The notes beneath the pieces are model-generated. The model did no database searches. It saw only the letters and a list, made by a program, of their open reading frames with translations, and was not told the DNA's origin. Below, in pieces: positions 34,601-37,801 of a stretch of DNA of 37,801 nucleotides. Position numbers and translations under genes: made by a program. Source of the stretch: Pseudomonas pudica (GTDB lineage Bacteria > Pseudomonadota > Gammaproteobacteria > Pseudomonadales > Pseudomonadaceae); assembly GCF_015680405.1 (NCBI RefSeq), contig NZ_JADLJS010000045.1:1-37801 (forward strand). The letters are read 5' to 3'. The stretch's first letter is position 1. Each line of letters begins with the position of its first letter.

Positions 34601-35273
34601 CGTGGACACCTCTGCCGACGCGTTGGAACAGGCCCTGGCCGAGCTGCGCGAACGCTTGGCCGGCCACGAGCAGCAATGCGCCGAACTGCGTGCACAGCAG
34701 GCCGATGACCAGCGTCGCCAACAGGCGCACCAGGCGCTGGCGGCGGAAATCGAGCAGGCCCATCAGCAGTGGCAACGCTGGGCTCGCCTGAACGCCCTGA
34801 TCGGTTCGGCCTCGGGCGATGTGTTCCGCAAGATCGCCCAGGGCTACAACCTCGACCTGCTGCTGCACCACGCCAACGCCCAGTTGCGCCAGCTGGCCCG
34901 CCGCTACCGCCTCAAGCGCGGCGGCAGCGCCCTCGGCCTGCTGGTGCTGGACACCGAGATGGGTGACGAACTGCGTTCGGTGCACTCGCTGTCTGGCGGG
35001 GAAACCTTCCTGGTGTCGCTGGCCCTGGCCCTGGGGCTGGCCTCGATGGCCTCCAGCACGCTGCGTATCGAATCGCTGTTCATCGACGAAGGCTTCGGCA
35101 GCCTCGACCCCGAGTCGCTGCAACTGGCCATGGACGCCCTCGACGGTTTGCAAGCTCAGGGCCGCAAGGTGGCGGTTATTTCCCACGTGCAGGAAATGCA
35201 CGAACGCATCCCGGTGCAGATCCAGGTGCGCCGCCAAGGCAATGGCCTGAGTGACGTGGAGGTGTGCGGGTGA
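31629..35273 (+). CDS. sbcC: Exonuclease subunit SbcC (Rad50-like SMC ATPase)
   Basis: A 1214-residue ATPase partner of SbcD. Walker A is GPTGAGKST (37-45). Two very long Gln/Ala/Glu/Leu-rich coiled coils flank the zinc hook CPVC (C605-C608). The ABC signature LSGGE is at 1121-1125 and Walker B LFIDE at about 1150-1154, followed by GFGSLD. All catalytic parts are intact and the length is slightly above the E. coli protein. ATGA overlap with sbcD implies equimolar translation. The complex holds DNA ends through the hook dimer and processes hairpins, which may be relevant to this palindrome-rich neighbourhood. Confidence 0.97.
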   Translation: MKILAIRLKNLASLAGPVDIDFTAEPLASAGLFAITGPTGAGKSTLLDALCLALFGTVPRLNDIGREAKVPDADGEIPTSDPRNLLRRGTGSGFAEVDFVGIDGRRYRARWEANRARDKANGKLQHSRQSFYDLDSEQVLGSGKNEYKQLVEARLGLNFEQFTRAVMLAQSEFGAFLKADDKERSELLEKLTNTAIYTRLGQRAFSKAREAGEAHNALKDRASHLLPMAAEARAELDQRLEQAQLQFKADQAGERQLEQQRNWLSVQRQLQAQHAEAGTALQAAEQDWQQLADQRLDLVRLERLAPQRHQFHRQQTLTAQLAPLAAKIAEQQQQQAELQVRTSELEQALDAARQALADSLAQHSENTPRLRQAFAAQDNLARLDQELAAQRSAGQQAEQQVAEGQQHLQQLEDNQQRSLQQLTQIDTALADSQHLACLANAWHAYLPQLKQVMLIGGRLAKGREELPGLQAQASQANAHLQAERDAFELLFREAKAEPQALAEQIDLLGSMLQDNRKQQRAVEELSRLHGRELELRQQLEAVRVRQQQAMQQRQQLITEGTAAKAELEAAEQALNLTRQLLERQRLARNTSVEELRGQLRDGEPCPVCGSAEHPFHQPEALLQSLGRHDQAEEDAAQKQVETLNSKLVELRTQLGVVNAQLKDFQQQQQQLGEQLQPLVAQVQAHSLWPALAPQDDKARSAWLDSQLRRLDEEIGQDEKRQSALLALQKDAARLNQRLQAAQQAQQQAQRHLEQQHQALASDEQQLQQGLDDLAGVLPEEALKALNDDPANAFLALDQQIAQRLQQLEQRKDEQEEQQARQAQLDKLRDQQQARIQTLQQLQHTLAALEEQRQQAQASLGELLGEHDSAEAWQQHMDATLEQARALDADTAQRLQDLRTQGVQLASELKANTQQQQALDAECQQLQGQIAQWRGEHPELDDAGLNRLLSMDDTQVNELRQRLQGAEKAIEQGRVLLQEREQRLQQHAAQMTVDTSADALEQALAELRERLAGHEQQCAELRAQQADDQRRQQAHQALAAEIEQAHQQWQRWARLNALIGSASGDVFRKIAQGYNLDLLLHHANAQLRQLARRYRLKRGGSALGLLVLDTEMGDELRSVHSLSGGETFLVSLALALGLASMASSTLRIESLFIDEGFGSLDPESLQLAMDALDGLQAQGRKVAVISHVQEMHERIPVQIQVRRQGNGLSDVEVCG

Positions 35274-35863
35274 TCCTCTACTCGTTCCGCCGCTGCCCCT
35301 GGGCCATGCGCGCGCGCCTGGCCCTGCGCTATGCGGGGTGCGAGGTGGAGATTCGCGAGGTGGCGATGAAGAACAAGCCGGCGCAACTGCTGGCCTTGTC
35401 ACCCAAGGGCACGGTGCCGGTACTGGATACCGGTGCCGGAGTGCTCGAAGAAAGCCTGGACATCATGCGCTGGGCGCTGGCGCAAAACGACCCACAGGAC
35501 TGGCGACTGCAGGGCGACCCTGCGGCGGCGCAGCAGGCTGAAACACTGATTGCGCGCAACGACAGCACGTTCAAGGGGCAGGTAAACCTGTACAAGTATG
35601 CCGAGCGCTACCCCGAGCATACCCGCGAGCATTACCGCCAGCAGGCCGAGGCCTGGCTGGCGGAGCTCGAAGGCCTGCTGGCGGGCAGGCCCTACTTGCT
35701 GGCCACACACCCGAGCATTGCCGATGCCGCATTGCTGCCCCTGATGCGCCAGTTTGCCGGGGTCGAACCGCAGTGGTTCGCCGAGGCGGCTTATCCGCGG
35801 GTGCGGAGCTGGCTGGAGGGGTGGTTGGCTTCGGAGCTGTTCAAGGCCGTAATGGCCAAATGA
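35270..35863 (+). CDS. Glutathione S-transferase family protein
   Basis: A 197-residue protein with an N-terminal thioredoxin-like domain beginning ILYSFRRCPWAMRARLAL (Cys9 in the CPWA motif), LSPKGTVPVL with the cis-Pro, ESLDIMRW as the glutathione gamma-Glu site, and a helical C-terminal domain (about 90-197). I choose GTG at 35270 as the start because GGAGG lies 7 bases before it and it overlaps the sbcC stop by 4 bp; the GTG at 35264 is only one base from that site. The Cys suggests an omega/beta-like thiol transferase. Co-transcription with sbcDC is likely, but no functional link is known. Confidence 0.88.
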   Translation: MILYSFRRCPWAMRARLALRYAGCEVEIREVAMKNKPAQLLALSPKGTVPVLDTGAGVLEESLDIMRWALAQNDPQDWRLQGDPAAAQQAETLIARNDSTFKGQVNLYKYAERYPEHTREHYRQQAEAWLAELEGLLAGRPYLLATHPSIADAALLPLMRQFAGVEPQWFAEAAYPRVRSWLEGWLASELFKAVMAK

Positions 35864-35866
35864 ACC

Positions 35867-35988
35867 CTGAATCCTGTACTGGCCCTATCGCCGGCAAGCC
35901 AGCTCCCACAGGTACGGTGCTGGACCTGAGGCCTGCTCAACCCCTGTGGGAGCCGGCTTGCCGGCGATAGGGCCAGTACAGGATTCAG
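35867..35988. terminator. Near-perfect 46-bp inverted REP pair between convergent genes
   Basis: Arms at 35867-35912 and 35943-35988 match at 45 of 46 positions around a 30-base loop. The inner part contains REP words (ATCGCCGGCAAGCC, CTCCCACAGG), and the outer 20 bp extend the match beyond the usual core. The left arm starts 3 bp after the GST stop, and the right arm contains the stop codon of the minus-strand small gene. It probably acts as a bidirectional terminator. Confidence 0.85.
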
Positions 35989-36164
35989 TGGTTGTGCTTG
36001 CCACTCAATGCCGCGTGGAAATTGGCACTCTGGCGCAGGTACTGTTCGGTGTAGCTATGGGTGGCGGACGCCTTGCCGCTGCTGTCGGCATGGGCATGCG
36101 TCGGCAATACGACCGAAGCGGAAATGGCGGATGCGGCAATGACCGGGAAGAGATTGAAGTTCAT
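35985..36164 (-). CDS. Small secreted protein, 59 residues, function unknown
   Basis: The ATG at 36164 has GAGG nine bases upstream and gives a clean signal peptide (MNFNLFPVIAASAISASVVLPTHAHA, about residues 1-26). The mature peptide is only about 33 residues, polar, with HSYTEQYLRQSANFHAALSG and a histidine-containing tail (KHNH). A longer in-frame reading from 36290 has no support and would hide the signal peptide. I do not recognise a family. It is downstream of the lactonase gene on the same strand (122 bp). Histidines could bind metal, but that is speculation. Confidence 0.65.
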   Translation of the reverse strand: MNFNLFPVIAASAISASVVLPTHAHADSSGKASATHSYTEQYLRQSANFHAALSGKHNH

Positions 36165-36262
36165 CTGGGCTGACCTCGACGGCGGTGGTTTGACGTTGGC
36201 CCGTTTGGGCCTTGGGTCAAACTTACGCCACCGAAGCCGCAGGCAAAAATTCATTGCGGCAG

Positions 36263-36286
36263 TATCGATTATCACGCCGATCGATA
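36263..36286. promoter_or_regulatory. Inverted repeat abutting the lactonase stop
   Basis: TATCGAT (36263-36269) and ATCGATA (36280-36286) are perfect 7-bp arms separated by 10 bases, ending exactly at the lactonase stop codon. It lies about 100 bp upstream of the small secreted protein and may be an operator for it or a weak terminator hairpin. Confidence 0.35.
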
Positions 36287-37429
36287 TCACTCGATGAACT
36301 TCAGGTCCGACGGCGCATCCTGCTTCAGTGTCTGTACCGTCTCCAACAGGCGGCCGCTGCGCGGATCGCGGCGTATCACCACGATCTGGTTGCTCTTCTG
36401 GTTGGCCACCAGCAGGAAGTTGTCACTCGGGTCGAGGGCGAACTCGCGGGGGTGATCACCCTCCACCGAACGGCGCTGCAGGAATGCCAACTGGCCGTCC
36501 TGCTTGCCCACGCTGAACACAACGATCTCGTTGACCGAGCCACGGTTGCTCACATAAAGGAAGCGCCCGTCCGCCGACAGATGCAAGCCACCTGCCGCTT
36601 TAGCCGCAGCTTCCCTGCTCTCGGTCAGGGGCAGGCGCTGGCGCTCGACCAGGTTGCCCTCCTGCACATCGAACATCACCACTTCGGCAGTCATCTCCAG
36701 GGTCAGGTAGGCGTGCCGGCCCTTGGCGTCGAACAACAGGTGGCGCGGCCCGCTGCCCGGCGGCAGGTCCACCGACGCGGGGATCGCCGGCGTCAGCGGG
36801 TGGTCTGCGCTGGCACCGTCGTAGCGGTAGATGAACACTTTGTCGGCACCCAGGTCGCTGGCATACAGGTGGCGACCGTCCGGTGACAACACCAGCGAAT
36901 GCACATGAGCGCCGACCTGGCGCTCGGGGTTGACCCCACTCGCCTTGTGCCGGGCCTGTTGCACCACTGGCTTGAGCTTGCCGTCCTTGGCCACCGGGAT
37001 TACCACCAGGCTGCCGCCGGGGTCGGGCTGGACCGCGTAGTTGGCCACGAACAGGTAACGCTGGTCCTGGCTGAGGCTGGCGTGAGTCGGCTCGTCACCT
37101 TGGCTGGCCACCTGGTTGAGGGGCTTGATCTCGCCTTTTGCACTGACGCTGAAACTGCTGGCATGGCCGTTCGGGGTTTCATTGACTGCGAACAGCTGGC
37201 GTTGATCGGCCGACAGTACCAGCCACGAAGGGCTGACACTCTTCACCACCTGCTGCGGCGCAGGGTCGATATGGCCGGTCTTTTCGTCAAACCGATAGCG
37301 GTAGATGCCCTGGCTGGCGCCATCGGTGTAACTGCCCACCAACAAGGTGGCGGCGTGGGCGTGGAGGGTCATGCTCATCAGGCTAGCGGTCAGCAGGCTC
37401 GTCCAGATCCGATTCATCTTCATCATCAT
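36287..37429 (-). CDS. Periplasmic lactonase-family beta-propeller protein
   Basis: A 380-residue protein of the 6-phosphogluconolactonase-like (Lactonase, seven-bladed propeller) family. An N-terminal signal peptide (MMMKMNRIWTSLLTASLMSMTLHAHA) precedes LLVGSYTDGASQGIYRYRFD, and blades carry recurring motifs such as SWLVLSADQRQLFAVNE, HSLVLSPDGRHLYASDLG, LHLSADGRFLYVSNRG and EFALDPSDNFLLVANQKS. Export argues against the cytosolic pentose-phosphate lactonase; it may hydrolyse sugar lactones in the periplasm. The start is uncertain among 37447, 37429 and 37417, and all overlap the upstream gene, so translation is probably coupled to it. Confidence 0.85.
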   Translation of the reverse strand: MMMKMNRIWTSLLTASLMSMTLHAHAATLLVGSYTDGASQGIYRYRFDEKTGHIDPAPQQVVKSVSPSWLVLSADQRQLFAVNETPNGHASSFSVSAKGEIKPLNQVASQGDEPTHASLSQDQRYLFVANYAVQPDPGGSLVVIPVAKDGKLKPVVQQARHKASGVNPERQVGAHVHSLVLSPDGRHLYASDLGADKVFIYRYDGASADHPLTPAIPASVDLPPGSGPRHLLFDAKGRHAYLTLEMTAEVVMFDVQEGNLVERQRLPLTESREAAAKAAGGLHLSADGRFLYVSNRGSVNEIVVFSVGKQDGQLAFLQRRSVEGDHPREFALDPSDNFLLVANQKSNQIVVIRRDPRSGRLLETVQTLKQDAPSDLKFIE

Positions 37430-37673
37430 CCGGGGCACGAAAGGCACTCATACAGACTAGTCGATGCTCGCCGTTGGCATCGTCGAGTTGCCACTCGTCA
37501 CCCACGGCGATGGCAGCAGTGATCTGCTCGGGGGTGAAGGACCAGCGGCGGAGCTGGCGGCCGTCCATGCATTCGATGGTGAGGCCGGATTCATCGGAGG
37601 TGAAGTCGAAGGCGTGCAGGCCGTCGATCAGGAGCATGTCGCAAGACTGCAGGGCGGTGGCGAGGGAGGACAT
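37383..37673 (-). CDS. DUF5629-like small protein
   Basis: A 96-residue acidic cytoplasmic protein (SSLATALQSCDMLLIDGLHAFDF, then LRRWSFTPEQITAAIAVGDEWQL and HRLVCMSAFRAPDDDEDESD). It resembles, from memory, a small Pseudomonas family named DUF5629, of unknown function. The start at 37673 is chosen because the longer reading runs through REP sequence. Its 3' end overlaps the lactonase start region by about 47 bp in another frame; the Asp/Glu-rich tail is the same DNA as the lactonase ATG cluster. A short dyad ATTGG-GGTA-CCAAT (37672-37685) overlaps the start codon. Confidence 0.7.
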   Translation of the reverse strand: MSSLATALQSCDMLLIDGLHAFDFTSDESGLTIECMDGRQLRRWSFTPEQITAAIAVGDEWQLDDANGEHRLVCMSAFRAPDDDEDESDLDEPADR

Positions 37674-37711
37674 TGGGGTACCAATCTGAAATGAGTTGGC
37701 ATTATAGCCAT

Positions 37712-37801
37712 GGGGCTGCTTTGCAGCCCATCGCCGGCAAGCCAGCTCCCACAGGGATCGCACAAATCTGGAGGCTTGCGCTGTACCTGTGGGAGCTGGC
37801 T
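37712..37801. repeat. REP pair cut by the right window edge
   Basis: GGGCTGC-TTT-GCAGCCC (37713-37729) is followed by ATCGCCGGCAAGCCAG and CTCCCACAGG to 37755. The inverted mate starts CCTGTGGGAGCTGGCT at 37786 and runs out of the window. It has the same REP type as 35867-35988. Confidence 0.8.

Noticed and set aside
23216..35273. moxR-bat plus sbcDC as a phage-defence island
   Set aside because: Both are common core-genome operons in pseudomonads with normal composition and no integrase, restriction or toxin genes; SbcCD is housekeeping DNA repair.
33204..35402. Very long open frame antisense to sbcC, and similar long antisense frames opposite the alkylsulfatase (8336-10207), the first acyl-CoA dehydrogenase (4379-6094) and the thiolase (1376-2911)
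   Set aside because: They mirror strongly coding sense genes in GC-rich DNA, lack ribosome sites and family motifs, and have skewed composition (Leu/Gln/His-rich). They are codon-bias shadows.
35985..36290. 101-residue version of the small secreted protein
   Set aside because: The upstream extension has no ribosome site, buries the signal peptide, and runs through the intergenic dyad and the lactonase stop.
37712..37801. CRISPR-like repeats, considered together with the other short repeats at 30061 and 35867
   Set aside because: They are inverted REP pairs with no regular spacers and no cas genes.

Overview
The window is GC-rich, almost gap-free chromosomal DNA from a gamma-proteobacterium. 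It is very probably a Pseudomonas of the P. putida group. The grounds are the gene content (moxR-bat operon followed by sbcDC and a GST, DUF3144, DUF5629-like and DUF1302/DUF1329 proteins), the codon bias, and the intergenic REP palindromes (cores such as GCGGGTAAACCCGC and GCCGGCAAGCC next to CTCCCACAGG) typical of that group. I see no rRNA, tRNA, IS element, prophage or CRISPR array.

Left part (1-10393): a DUF3144 protein and a secreted CAP-domain protein are followed by a leftward five-gene fatty-acyl operon: 3-hydroxyacyl-CoA dehydrogenase, acyl-CoA dehydrogenase, iron-type alcohol dehydrogenase, hot-dog thioesterase and thiolase. A LysR regulator diverges from it, and an SdsA-type secreted alkylsulfatase follows the regulator. 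Together these could take an alkyl sulfate to alcohol, aldehyde, acyl-CoA and acetyl-CoA. No enoyl-CoA hydratase is encoded here.

Middle part (10476-21538): a leftward envelope operon (DUF1302 barrel, DUF1329 periplasmic protein, two DUF202 membrane proteins) diverges from a second LysR gene. Next comes a leftward acyl-CoA synthetase / acyl-CoA dehydrogenase / MFS transporter operon. It diverges from a class II aldolase plus DapA-family lyase pair across a region with a perfect 7-3-7 palindrome. This looks like uptake and breakdown of an unidentified organic acid. The dehydrogenase lacks the usual catalytic glutamate.

Right part (21678-37801): a lone Tle1/DUF2235-type lipase-like protein; a tightly coupled moxR-DUF58-DUF4381-VWA-VWA/TPR-batD operon; sbcDC with a GST; then a 59-residue secreted peptide, a periplasmic beta-propeller lactonase and a DUF5629-like protein on the minus strand. 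REP pairs and long hairpins mark most operon ends, several placed exactly between convergent stop codons.

Most genes belong to known families. The least explained parts are the DUF1302/DUF1329/DUF202 operon without an RND pump, the acid-catabolic cluster around 15.5-21.5 kb, and the orphan lipase-like protein.
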